Made by a program: the position numbers and the translations under genes | Notes under the pieces: generated by a model | What the model was told of the DNA's origin: nothing | The model's database searches: none | What the model saw: the letters and a program-made list of their open reading frames with translations, nothing else | Part shown: in pieces, positions 1 to 9,137 of the stretch | Numbering within the stretch: the first letter of the stretch is position 1 | Layout of the letters: each line of letters starts with the position of its first letter | From: Alcanivorax sediminis | Lineage (GTDB): Bacteria > Pseudomonadota > Gammaproteobacteria > Pseudomonadales > Alcanivoracaceae | Length of the DNA: 64,000 nt | NCBI RefSeq assembly: GCF_009601165.1 | Contig: NZ_WIRE01000001.1 | Location: 62,001-126,000, forward strand | Reading direction: 5' to 3'

Positions 1-264
1 TGTGGCACCGCCTTGCAGAGCGGACGGCAACCATTGCGGCTGCAGCCACATCAGTGGCCACAAGATAAGCGCGCCTGCGCCGCTGTAGATCGGCACCAGC
101 AGCATTCCCCGCCAGGTTTTGTTGGCTCCAAAGCAGGATGGTGAAACCGGGCGAACCAGACCTGGCAACCAATGCCGTTTCACGGCGACCATGTGCATGA
201 CCCCACCAAATACAATCGGGATCTGTAGCAACAACACCAGACGGAGAGTATCAATCAACGCCAT
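1..264 (-). CDS. CarS-like (CDP-archaeol synthase family) integral membrane protein, partial
   Basis: The gene runs off the left edge, so only the first 88 residues are visible. It starts at ATG 264, four bases after the stop of the upstream CDP-alcohol phosphatidyltransferase gene. Seen: a hydrophobic first helix followed by VKRHWLPGLVRPVSP and then FGANKTWRGMLLVPIYSGAG. The stretch 'lG.nKTwrG' is the hallmark of the CarS/DUF46 family, which transfers CMP from CTP to an unsaturated archaetidic acid in archaea; bacterial members of unknown substrate exist. Inference: it makes a CDP-activated lipid that the neighbouring phosphatidyltransferase consumes. The C-terminal half must be read from the adjoining sequence. 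Confidence 0.7.
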   Translation of the reverse strand, partial: MALIDTLRLVLLLQIPIVFGGVMHMVAVKRHWLPGLVRPVSPSCFGANKTWRGMLLVPIYSGAGALILWPLMWLQPQWLPSALQGGAT

Positions 265-268
265 GAGA

Positions 269-883
269 TCAGAGACTCCAGGCCGCGAAGAAACACAGCA
301 TCGCGAGACTCAGGGTCAGCGCGACCATTTGTCTCAATGAGCTGAACTTGAAAAACGGGCGATGCCAGAGCATGCACAATGAAAAAACGGTAATAGCCAG
401 ACCCGCTATTAACCGGGAGATACCGGGGGACAGCCAGATGTCCAGAAACAGAACACCCGCCACAATAAAAGGGCTCCAGAATACCGGCATGCCAAGGTAG
501 GCGCTCTGACCTTGCTCATTGCTGATGTTGCCAATCTGGTTGAACACCGCAAGGCGAATGGACCCGCAGGCAATCATCAGTATCAACGGAAGTCCCTGCC
601 AGCCCTGCAGCCCCCACAGGTATAACAACAACGCCGGCACCACCAGATACATCAGCGTATCCATAAAACTGTCCAGGTAACGCCCGAACTCACTGCTCAA
701 ACCCCAGGCACGGGCCAGCCAGCCATCCAGCGCATCCCCCAGCATGGCAATGAACAGCAGACCGCAGCCAGCCCAGTACTCGCCCGACACCACCAGGACG
801 GCGGCGAGACTGGTCGTTACCACTCCGGACAGCGTGATCATGTCGACGCGATTCAGGCGGACAATCCAGACGGGGCCACTCAT
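269..883 (-). CDS. CDP-alcohol phosphatidyltransferase
   Basis: A 204-residue polytopic membrane protein. The family signature D-G-x2-A-R-x8-G-x3-D-x3-D is complete: D53, G54, A57, R58, G67, D71 and D75, in the stretch DGWLARAWG...GRYLDSFMD. Enzymes of this family displace CMP from a CDP-alcohol with a second alcohol to build phospholipid headgroups or archaeal polar lipids; the sequence does not tell which substrates are used here. Its ATG overlaps the stop of the upstream AMP-ligase gene (ATGA), and a CarS-like gene follows four bases later, so the CDP-lipid maker and user are adjacent. Housekeeping pgsA or pssA cannot be excluded by motif alone, but the cluster context argues for a special lipid. 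Confidence 0.88.
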   Translation of the reverse strand: MSGPVWIVRLNRVDMITLSGVVTTSLAAVLVVSGEYWAGCGLLFIAMLGDALDGWLARAWGLSSEFGRYLDSFMDTLMYLVVPALLLYLWGLQGWQGLPLILMIACGSIRLAVFNQIGNISNEQGQSAYLGMPVFWSPFIVAGVLFLDIWLSPGISRLIAGLAITVFSLCMLWHRPFFKFSSLRQMVALTLSLAMLCFFAAWSL

Positions 884-2544
884 GGCAGCAGCCTCTTTTC
901 GTGGGCACCCGCAACCGGCAAAAACCTGCGCCGCAGACGGAATCGGTAGCGCGCAGCACGCTCACGCAACAGCGGTCGGTCAATCTTGCTGTTGTGCCTG
1001 CCATCCACCGGCATGGTGTCCAGCCAGATCAGAGTCATCGGCGGGCAGGCCATGTCCACAAGGGCTGCAGAGACCTGTTGGTGAAGCGTCTTGCGATCGG
1101 TATTGTCAGCCTCGAGAAACACATAGTGATGCAGCCCGACCTGAATCAGCGCACTACGCCGGACACCCGGCAACTGATCCAGCCTGCGTTCTACCGGATA
1201 AACATCCAGCCACACCCCATCCCAATGCAAGCGATCCCCCAGTCTCCCGGTCAACACCAGTTGCCCCCGGTCATCCAGGTAGCCGCAGTCTCCAGTACGG
1301 TGCCACACCCCACCCTGAGCACGAGGAATCTTCAAGGCCGCATTGGCTGCGTCATTATTGTAATAACTGTCCAGAACATGCTCACCGCTGACCAGAACCT
1401 CACCCACTTTTCCTGCTGGCTGGCGCAGCGCCATCAGCGCCTCCTCCGTAGCAATCTCCCCGGAAAGATTGGCGATACAGATTTCACAACCATGCGCCGC
1501 GGGACCAACCCGGTACCCCGAGACAGCAGCCGCCTTATACCATTCCTGTACGGTGATACTGCTGATCGGTTCCGCTTCGGTGGAGCCATAAACAATGTGC
1601 ACCTGCGCCTGAGGGAAAGCACGGCTGACCTTGTCACAGAGAGCGGCAGGCACTGTAGCGCCACCCACGGCAACGGTGTGCAAGGTGGGCACACTCACCC
1701 CTCTGGCCAATGCAGCCTCCGCGATCACATCAAGAAAAGCCGGCGCACAGGCCAATCGGGTAATGCCCTCCGATTGCATCTGCTTCAATAATTGCATGCC
1801 ATCGCCCGCCGCCTGCGCATTGAGCGAGACCCGCGGCAGGATGCTGCTCACGCCGTTGCAGAGGTTATGGATCACCAATACCGGCAAGCAGGGCATTTCG
1901 ATTTCGTTTGCGCTGGCCGGCAAGTGCGCCTGCAGGGTGAAGTGCTGGGCAATGAGGCTGTAATGGGTGCGATTGGAACCCTTCGGCGCCCCAGTGCTTC
2001 CAGAGGTGAACGTGATAAGACCAATGTCTTTCTTGTCCCGGGCTACGCAGACCGGCAGAGCCTGCTCCACCGGCAAGTACAATCCGGCCAGGCTGTTCTT
2101 GTGTTCTGCTGGCCCATCCACCACCAGGCTTGGCACCTTGCGCAACTCCGGCAGCCATCTCGCAAACCGCCGCACGTGCCGATAGGTTATCAACAGCTTC
2201 GGCTCGACAGAGGCCATGGCCTGGCGAACCTTTTTCAATCCCATGCCGGGATCCACAAAGATCGGCACCATCCCCGAGGCCAGCAAGGCCAGCGTCAGGG
2301 TATAAAGACGCAAGCCGGGCTTCAGTACGACCACGACCTGATCATCCACAGCAAGCCCGAGCCGTTGCAGCCCATGCTGACAAGCAGCCATCTCCGCACC
2401 GAGCTGTCGCCAGCTGATACTGTCCTCGCCTAATAACGTATTGCCGTCCATGTCAGGAATACGAATGGCTAGCCTGCCACCGCCACGCTCAATCTGCTGG
2501 CAGATCAACTCGACAAGGTTGCCACTATCGGGAAGCGGAAACAT
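880..2544 (-). CDS. OleC-like AMP-forming acid ligase
   Basis: A 554-residue member of the ANL (acyl-CoA synthetase) superfamily. Seen: the AMP/ATP P-loop ITFTSGSTGAPKGS, the YGSTEAEP motif, RTGDCGYLDDRGQLVLTGR hinge region, and the C-terminal catalytic Lys in RHNSKIDRPLL. Length and local features such as VPIFVDPGM and DGRHNSKI resemble OleC, the enzyme that closes a beta-lactone from a beta-hydroxy acid, more than a typical FadD. Oxygenated fatty acid activation or beta-lactone formation are therefore both possible; this is inference. The ATG follows the stop of the GNAT-like gene directly, and the stop overlaps the next start, consistent with one polycistron. Confidence 0.8.
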   Translation of the reverse strand: MFPLPDSGNLVELICQQIERGGGRLAIRIPDMDGNTLLGEDSISWRQLGAEMAACQHGLQRLGLAVDDQVVVVLKPGLRLYTLTLALLASGMVPIFVDPGMGLKKVRQAMASVEPKLLITYRHVRRFARWLPELRKVPSLVVDGPAEHKNSLAGLYLPVEQALPVCVARDKKDIGLITFTSGSTGAPKGSNRTHYSLIAQHFTLQAHLPASANEIEMPCLPVLVIHNLCNGVSSILPRVSLNAQAAGDGMQLLKQMQSEGITRLACAPAFLDVIAEAALARGVSVPTLHTVAVGGATVPAALCDKVSRAFPQAQVHIVYGSTEAEPISSITVQEWYKAAAVSGYRVGPAAHGCEICIANLSGEIATEEALMALRQPAGKVGEVLVSGEHVLDSYYNNDAANAALKIPRAQGGVWHRTGDCGYLDDRGQLVLTGRLGDRLHWDGVWLDVYPVERRLDQLPGVRRSALIQVGLHHYVFLEADNTDRKTLHQQVSAALVDMACPPMTLIWLDTMPVDGRHNSKIDRPLLRERAARYRFRLRRRFLPVAGAHEKRLLP

Positions 2545-3663
2545 TCAGGCGATCTCCCGACAGAACAGACCGTAATGGGTTCGACCGCTCGTGCAATGTC
2601 GGCTGGCAAAGTTTCTGGACAGATTGTCTTCGCGCACCGTCGCCGCGACGACCTGTTCATAGTGACCCGGGCATTTGAGTGCAATAGATGCACTCAACAC
2701 GGAAAACAGTTTGCGGTTGCGATAGGCCGGCGCCACGCCACCGGTCTTGGCAATCAGTCGGCGCGGGCTCGGCAACAAATCGGCATGCTGATCAAAACCG
2801 ACAGTGTCTGCGCACAGCAGCCCATCGCTGGCGCGATTGGTCAACGGCGCATAATCGGGATAGCAGAGAAAGAACCCGGCAATGTTTTCATTGTGATCAA
2901 ACGCGACGACAGATGTCTTCGGACATAGCTGCCGGGTTACCGATCGTGAGAAGCCACCCCTGAAACTGTCTTCATCAATAGGCGTGAAGGCAAAGTTGTC
3001 CGCGAAGATGGAATGCACCAAGGGATAAAGCTGATCCAGATTACTGTTCCAGACCTCAGCGGTGAGCGGCCGTAGCGTGAGATCGTCAGTCAGCGCCGCG
3101 GCCTGCCTTGCATATTTGTCCCCCACGTCCGTCAACAGCACGCGAGTGTCACCAAGCAGCTCACTACTGTACTGGTGACTCAATTGATAGCCCAGTTGCT
3201 GTACCAGCTCGGGATACCACTCGGGGTTGTAGGGCTCGCCGACAAAAGGAGCCCGGTTAAAATTGTCCAGCCGCAAACGATAGTGGCCAAAGGTGGAGAA
3301 ATTGATCGGGCCATAAACCACCTGCGCGCCCTGCGAGCGAGCCCACTGCTCCATCTCGGCAAACAGTGTCCGGCACGCCTGTAAATCCGGCAGGCAGTCA
3401 AAGTAGCCGAAGAAGGCCGCAGGCTTACCGTCGATACGCATATCCGGGTAGCAGAACCCCGCCAGACGGGCGACACCCGGTATCACTCCGAGCCAGGCAT
3501 GATTGCTGTCAAACCAGCGATTCCCTTGAGCAAATGCAGCCTGCACTGCCGCAGGGTTTTCCGGAATCCAGCGCAGATCATTGGCGAAGAGTTGCTGTGG
3601 CAGCTGCAAAAACGCATCCGGCAGTGCTTCCGCCGGGTTCCAGGATCCGGCATCAGGCTGCAT
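2545..3663 (-). CDS. GNAT-like acyltransferase of unknown substrate
   Basis: The start is set at ATG 3663 because GAGG lies seven bases upstream; a longer reading frame to 3741 has no better site and would overlap the preceding gene by 89 rather than 11 bases. The resulting 372 residues include FFGYFDCLPD and VVYGPINFSTFGHYR, typical of large YghO-like GNAT-fold proteins, with a second half containing GGVAPAYRNRKLFSVL, which resembles an acetyl-CoA-binding loop. No defined substrate is known for this group; an acyl or aminoacyl transfer within the lipid cluster is inferred only from position. Translation is coupled on both sides. Confidence 0.6.
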   Translation of the reverse strand: MQPDAGSWNPAEALPDAFLQLPQQLFANDLRWIPENPAAVQAAFAQGNRWFDSNHAWLGVIPGVARLAGFCYPDMRIDGKPAAFFGYFDCLPDLQACRTLFAEMEQWARSQGAQVVYGPINFSTFGHYRLRLDNFNRAPFVGEPYNPEWYPELVQQLGYQLSHQYSSELLGDTRVLLTDVGDKYARQAAALTDDLTLRPLTAEVWNSNLDQLYPLVHSIFADNFAFTPIDEDSFRGGFSRSVTRQLCPKTSVVAFDHNENIAGFFLCYPDYAPLTNRASDGLLCADTVGFDQHADLLPSPRRLIAKTGGVAPAYRNRKLFSVLSASIALKCPGHYEQVVAATVREDNLSRNFASRHCTSGRTHYGLFCREIA

Positions 3664-6379
3664 CGTCAGCCTCACCTGATAACTCACTGGCGCAACGATG
3701 GATCGTGCCCGCCGCACCATCCATCCGCACAGCTTCCCCATCCTTGAGGATGGCGGTTAACCCCGGCACACCGACCACCGCAGGAATCCCCAACTCCCGG
3801 GCTACCACGGCGGAATGGGATAACGTGGAACCCCGTTCCACCAGCAACCCGCCGGCAGTGGGAAAAAGCGGCGCCCAGCCGGGATCCGTGCGCACGGTGC
3901 AAAGAATCTGACCGTTGAGGTTCAGCTCGTCATCCGGAGAGAAAATCAGCCGGATATTGCCTTCCACCACACCGGGATAGCAGCCGATGCCACGCAATGT
4001 GGAGGCATCTTCATCAATGGTTTGCTCGTGGGGATAGCGGTATTCATTGTGAAGATAGGGCACATCATGAGTAATGAAATGGTGCGGCGGCTCTTCATCG
4101 TGATATCCCTGATACTCTGCCTGACGGGCAGCCACCAGCGGCTTCCAGTCTGTCTGGACGGCACGCCCATCATTCCAGGCATAGAGTTCGTCCACGGTGA
4201 GCCAGAAGATATCCCGCGGTGCATCGAGGTTGCCGTAGAAGGCCAGCTGGTTGCCGATTTCGATAAAAATATCACGATACAGTGCAAAGGTACGCGTTCT
4301 GGCCAGACGCATGTTTTCACGATGTTTGATCGCACTGCGGCATTGCTGCAGCACATTCTCGAACTTGCGGCGCTGACGACGCCCCAATGCAGCTTCCACC
4401 TGCGGGAAAATGGTATTTTCCGTTTCATGGCGCAATGCCGACTCACGGTTATTCAGTGCCTCCAGTGTCAGGTCATCCCGGCTGAGGAAATTACGCAGCA
4501 CCGAGAACATGAACCCCGGATCCTGGCGCAAGGTAATCGACTCCAGCTTCAGCTCGCCCATCACGCGGTCGCCATAGCGCTCGATATACTCCTGACACAA
4601 AGCATGAAAATTCGGATCGGCGTGACGGAGGCGTTTGAGCATATCCTGATTATCGCCGTTCACCACCAAGCGTCTGAGTGAAGGCCGTTCCCGAAGATAG
4701 TCACACATCCCGAGCAACATTTTGGTGGGCTCGGTACTTTCGATCTCCGCCTCACCTGAGAGCAGATTATTCTGGATAATCCCCGGGTCGCTGATGCCTG
4801 CCTTGACCAGAAAGCGATGCAGCTTGCCATTGCTCATCATCACATAAAAATCATTGATGATTGGCGTCGTCCAGTTATCCAGTAACACCTTGTCGAGATG
4901 CCGAGCCAGACGAATCAACTCACCTGGCGACCGGGTATGCAGGGTACTGCGATCAAAATCCTGATAGGTATTCTCAAAATGCTGTCGAAAGTCAGCCACC
5001 ATCAGCGGCATCTTGCGGAACCCGGACAACATGCGAATCAGCGCCCGCAGCAACTGAGGTAACCGCTTCAGTTTCTCGATGAACGTGAGGGTTTGATCCT
5101 GGATCATATCGACAGGATCCTGCAGCCCCATCATGCGCTCCAGATCTTCCTTGTTCGTCGAGAATGACGGCAGGAAGAGCAGCCCCCGATACCAGTTGTT
5201 GATGTTGTAATAAATACGGCCACGCACAAAGGCCAGCATGTTTTCCAGCATGCCACGGTGCGCCTCAATCACCTCTTCCCTGACTCCCAGCACCCGCAAC
5301 GTTTGTGTATAGACCGTGGTATAGGCCCGCTGCGCGAACGAAAACGTCAGCGGCGTGGTCACGCCACAATAGGATTCCTGAATATTTGAATTGTCCCAGA
5401 CCAGGGGGTGCGCTTTGACGCTGGTATTGGCTGGCAACGAAGTGACCGGGCGGGTCTGCAAGAGATACAACTCGCCATCTTTCAGAGCCCACTCAATATC
5501 CTGGGGAAACCGTTTCAGATTGGCGACCTGCTTGCCAAGATCTCGCAGCGCGATGATTTGCTCCGTGGTGAGCACAGGCTGGAGCCGCCGACGCTCCTCA
5601 ACCTCTCGTTCGACGGTCCCGTGCCCGCCGTCATGCATCACCAGGTAGGTATCTTTTTCCTGGATGGTAGAATCAATGGTAGAGCCATCCAGTTCGACCG
5701 TAAATTCATCGGCCACACACAGCCCGGAGACGATGCCCTCACCGCATCCCCATGTCCCGGAGATCAATGCATGGCGACGACTTCCGGTCACCGGATGAGC
5801 GGTAAACATGACCCCTGCCACATCACTGTCGACCATTTCCTGCAGGATCACCGCCGCCTGGATATGCTCCAGCGAAACCCCGCGGTGAAGCCGGTAAATC
5901 AGTGCCCGCTCGTTAAACGCACTGGCCATGACCACAAGCACCGCTTTCTCAATGGCTTCTTGCCCCAGACAGTACAACTGCGAATCCATTTGCCCGGCAA
6001 AGGAGGCGGCATCGCCATCCTCATCCACCACGGACGAGCGAACCGCAAAACGAACCCCTTCACGACCGGCAATAACGTCGGCAATTGCCACCCGGATCTC
6101 GGCATCCAGAGGCATAGCCAGAATACGATCCTGAATGCGGCTAGCCGCATCAGCAACGGAGGCGGGATCTTTTGAATCGATGCGGGCAATACACTGCTCA
6201 ATCCAGGCATCAATCCCTTCACTACGCAGCTGCTGTCGGAAGGCTGATACCGTCAACACTGACCAGGCAGGAACAGGGAAGGCATTGTCGCTGAGCCAGG
6301 CCAGGTTTGATGCCTTGCCCCCAATCTCGGTCAGAGGGAGAAAGCCTGCCTCATGGGAGGATGCGATAAGTGCATTCAT
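3653..6379 (-). CDS. PEP synthase / rifampin-phosphotransferase-like enzyme
   Basis: A 908-residue protein with three regions: an N-terminal PPDK-type ATP-grasp domain (VRFAVRSSVVDEDGDAASFAGQ near residues 110-130, and DIEWALKDGELYLLQTRPV near 310), a long middle region without similarity to the PEP-synthase TIM barrel, and a C-terminal swivelling phosphohistidine domain with H855 in GSTLSHSAVVAREL. This layout is that of rifampin phosphotransferase, in which the phosphohistidine domain shuttles between ATP and a small-molecule substrate. It is therefore probably a dikinase-type phosphotransferase acting on the cluster's lipid or alcohol intermediate rather than a gluconeogenic enzyme (inference). 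The ATG overlaps the stop of the HMG-CoA reductase gene (ATGA). Confidence 0.8.
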   Translation of the reverse strand: MNALIASSHEAGFLPLTEIGGKASNLAWLSDNAFPVPAWSVLTVSAFRQQLRSEGIDAWIEQCIARIDSKDPASVADAASRIQDRILAMPLDAEIRVAIADVIAGREGVRFAVRSSVVDEDGDAASFAGQMDSQLYCLGQEAIEKAVLVVMASAFNERALIYRLHRGVSLEHIQAAVILQEMVDSDVAGVMFTAHPVTGSRRHALISGTWGCGEGIVSGLCVADEFTVELDGSTIDSTIQEKDTYLVMHDGGHGTVEREVEERRRLQPVLTTEQIIALRDLGKQVANLKRFPQDIEWALKDGELYLLQTRPVTSLPANTSVKAHPLVWDNSNIQESYCGVTTPLTFSFAQRAYTTVYTQTLRVLGVREEVIEAHRGMLENMLAFVRGRIYYNINNWYRGLLFLPSFSTNKEDLERMMGLQDPVDMIQDQTLTFIEKLKRLPQLLRALIRMLSGFRKMPLMVADFRQHFENTYQDFDRSTLHTRSPGELIRLARHLDKVLLDNWTTPIINDFYVMMSNGKLHRFLVKAGISDPGIIQNNLLSGEAEIESTEPTKMLLGMCDYLRERPSLRRLVVNGDNQDMLKRLRHADPNFHALCQEYIERYGDRVMGELKLESITLRQDPGFMFSVLRNFLSRDDLTLEALNNRESALRHETENTIFPQVEAALGRRQRRKFENVLQQCRSAIKHRENMRLARTRTFALYRDIFIEIGNQLAFYGNLDAPRDIFWLTVDELYAWNDGRAVQTDWKPLVAARQAEYQGYHDEEPPHHFITHDVPYLHNEYRYPHEQTIDEDASTLRGIGCYPGVVEGNIRLIFSPDDELNLNGQILCTVRTDPGWAPLFPTAGGLLVERGSTLSHSAVVARELGIPAVVGVPGLTAILKDGEAVRMDGAAGTIHRCASELSGEADDAA

Positions 6380-9105
6380 ACGCCAAACCCCTCCAACTGC
6401 AGCAGTGAACGGAAGGTTCCGGCTACCCTGGGCATAAACTTGTAATCACGGAAGGTATGCGCCATCAGATAAAGCGGCAGACGGTTCACCGTCAGATCAT
6501 TGAGGGACAACCGGTAACCAAGGCGCCATTGCTCCGGGTCGATGCTCTGCCCGCTTGCGGCCTGCAGGTGAGTACGATGCAACTCCACATAATGGTCAAC
6601 CTGCTCACGCGTGGGGTCTTGCAGCGTAAAGGCCAACAGTTCAGCCAGGTCGTGCTGGGGCAACTGCAGCGTTGCCAGCTCCCAGTCATAGGCACAAAGG
6701 GTAAGCGCACCGTCGGCATCACGTCGAAAGCCTAGATTGCGCGGATTAAAGTCGTTGTGGATCAGTGTTCGGGGCAGCGTCTCAATCTGCTTCCACCAAT
6801 CGCCGATACTCCGCACCCGTGCACGGAACAGCTCCATGTCACGGTCACTGAACCATTCCGGAAATTCTTCCCGGGCATGCGCGCCCAGCAGTTCCCAGAG
6901 TCGCAACTTGTCCTCCATGCCTTCGGCATCCGGCACGTCGATGTCCCAACCCTGGGCCAGCAACTCGTCTTCCTTGCCAAACCAGATACTGTGAACTTCA
7001 GCGATCCCGCGAATCGCCGCCTCAATATGCCCCTGTCCCCAGCCAGAAATGTCATCGGCGCTGTCCATCAACTCAAGCTGCTGAAGCTTTTCCTGAATGA
7101 TCAGATAAATTTCCCGTTCCGCATCCTCCAACGTGCCGTGCACTGCAGGTGCATGACGGGTAAAGCGCGGGTCCGTCTGACTCATCACCTGCAGTTCGCG
7201 GCGGTGACACCCCGTAAACCCGAGATCCTCTTTCTTCTTGTTGAACTCTTGCGCCAGACGGGCATCGCACATCGCCGCCATGCTGTTGAGCATCAACAGC
7301 ACTTCACCATCCAGGGGCTTGATCTTGGTCATCACGTCGAGGGATCGCTTGTTTTCATCCGTGAGTCGAAAACCATGCAAGCCAATAAACTTGTTGATGC
7401 GATGCGAGGTCAATTCCGTAATGATCGACGAGCCGTTGTTATTACTGGGCAACGGCTGACATTCAAGGAAAGCGGCTTCGCCATCGCGCATCACGTGACG
7501 GTTAAAGAATGCGGTGTCCAGCTCACCGGAGCGCAGCCAGTCCACTGGCCGGTTTCTGCCCAGTTTTTCATGCGCCCGGGCAAACTGGTCACAGGCAATG
7601 GCCGATAACGTGGACAGATCCAGCGCCAGACAGAACGACGCAATAATTTCCGCCAGTTTGTGGGCATTACCAGGACCGGCACACTGCATCAATTCCAGCG
7701 CTTCACGCTGCTGGGGCAGGTTGGTGCCACCCCCGACCGTACCAATCACCAGGCTTGGCAGGGTCATCGTGGCATAAAGGTCTCCCTGATCGGTCACTTC
7801 CATGTTCAGGTGAGCAATCGCGGATTCATGCACACAGGCAATATCCTGGCCTGTAGCGGTGAACATGGCCGCGACAATATTCGCCACATTGATATTGCTG
7901 CCGACCATGCCCGCAGCAATACCGCCCGACTGAAGATTATGAAACGCCCGCACCAGTTGCTGCGGGGTGACTTTCAGCACCTGCTCGCAATCCCTGGCCG
8001 TAATCACCGTTTCCGCAAGAACGCGAATTCCTCGCCCATTGAGGAACGACTGATAGGTCACCTTCTTGTCGTTGGACAGGTTTGATTCAACCAGAAAATT
8101 CTCGAACTGCAGGCCATGGTGCTGCTGCATGTGACTCATGATCCACTGGCAAGCCTGCCATGTGCAGGTGGTGGTCATGTTCTGTCCCGCCGCATCCCCC
8201 GTTTCATACACAAAGTGGACATGCACGGCGCGGCCAATGACCTGCGGGCGAACCTGACGAAGCCGGGCATAGTTGGAGTATCGCGCCGTCTGATCCGCAA
8301 TTTCTTCGCTGTGATCAGCGATCCAGTCGGCGAAAAACAGCGCCTGGGACAAATCCTGAAGCTGAAACATGGGCACACGCAGCATGCGTTGCTCCAGTAC
8401 GCGGGCACGCACACCGCCACTTCGTGACATGGCCGTTGCACCTCTCGTCGCCGATGCCACCAGCGCGCCTTCGGAGGTAGCCAACGGGGCATAGTAGTAC
8501 CCACTGGCATGCTTCCCGGTGACATACAACGGCCCGGCAATGCCCAACGGAATTTCCACAGAGCCAATCAGCCCTTCGATGTTGCTGACCAATTTGCGTG
8601 GATTGAAAGAGGTTTCGGCAATACCTTGCAGACTGGCGCCGGTCACTTCACGGGCGAAAGCCAGACGCTCCTGACGTGCCTCTTCACTGTACAGGCCGCG
8701 GCCAGGTATTTTGGGCAACGCTTGCGGGTCGGTTTGGCAGGGCTCCCCCAATACCGTCTGGGTATGGACAAGACGGGCAAACTGCCAAAGTCTCGCCCGG
8801 CTTTCTTCACAGTCACCCGGCTGCATCACGAACTGCATTCCGCCCTTCGTGCTTGCCCCTGGAGACATTTCCAGTACCGGGATAGTGAATCGCTGCCCAT
8901 CCATCTCTACATCACAGGCACAGGCGGCGTGACGACTGTCAATCAATGTACTCTCAACACTGACGACCAGTTGATGTTTGTCGACGCTGATGAGTGCCGC
9001 CACCAGGGACTGCCCGTCCATCGATAGCCTGAGGGAAATGTCGGTTTCGCGGGTGTGTGTTGCCTTGGGTGTCACGAGGACGGCGGCTTGTGCTCTGGAA
9101 TTCAT
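6376..9105 (-). CDS. HMG-CoA reductase fused to a C-terminal APH-like kinase domain
   Basis: Start chosen at ATG 9105, preceded by GAGAGG; a TTG at 9141 would add 12 residues. The 909-residue product has an N-terminal beta-rich PilZ-like region (about 20-115, lacking the RxxxR c-di-GMP motif), a class I-type HMG-CoA reductase core (about 150-550) with the catalytic quartet present: E212 in ATSEGALVAS, K347/K348 in NDKK, D421 in TGQDIA, H512 in RAHEKLGR; the NADP loop GDAAGQNM is also there. Residues about 560-909 form an aminoglycoside-phosphotransferase-like kinase: H783, D785 and N790 in LIHNDFNPRN, and D807 in YDWE. HMG-CoA reductase makes mevalonate; no other mevalonate gene is visible here. 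The fusion is unusual. Confidence 0.88.
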   Translation of the reverse strand: MNSRAQAAVLVTPKATHTRETDISLRLSMDGQSLVAALISVDKHQLVVSVESTLIDSRHAACACDVEMDGQRFTIPVLEMSPGASTKGGMQFVMQPGDCEESRARLWQFARLVHTQTVLGEPCQTDPQALPKIPGRGLYSEEARQERLAFAREVTGASLQGIAETSFNPRKLVSNIEGLIGSVEIPLGIAGPLYVTGKHASGYYYAPLATSEGALVASATRGATAMSRSGGVRARVLEQRMLRVPMFQLQDLSQALFFADWIADHSEEIADQTARYSNYARLRQVRPQVIGRAVHVHFVYETGDAAGQNMTTTCTWQACQWIMSHMQQHHGLQFENFLVESNLSNDKKVTYQSFLNGRGIRVLAETVITARDCEQVLKVTPQQLVRAFHNLQSGGIAAGMVGSNINVANIVAAMFTATGQDIACVHESAIAHLNMEVTDQGDLYATMTLPSLVIGTVGGGTNLPQQREALELMQCAGPGNAHKLAEIIASFCLALDLSTLSAIACDQFARAHEKLGRNRPVDWLRSGELDTAFFNRHVMRDGEAAFLECQPLPSNNNGSSIITELTSHRINKFIGLHGFRLTDENKRSLDVMTKIKPLDGEVLLMLNSMAAMCDARLAQEFNKKKEDLGFTGCHRRELQVMSQTDPRFTRHAPAVHGTLEDAEREIYLIIQEKLQQLELMDSADDISGWGQGHIEAAIRGIAEVHSIWFGKEDELLAQGWDIDVPDAEGMEDKLRLWELLGAHAREEFPEWFSDRDMELFRARVRSIGDWWKQIETLPRTLIHNDFNPRNLGFRRDADGALTLCAYDWELATLQLPQHDLAELLAFTLQDPTREQVDHYVELHRTHLQAASGQSIDPEQWRLGYRLSLNDLTVNRLPLYLMAHTFRDYKFMPRVAGTFRSLLQLEGFGV

Positions 9106-9137
9106 GTCTGGCCTCTCTGGATGTGATCTGCTGAGAT

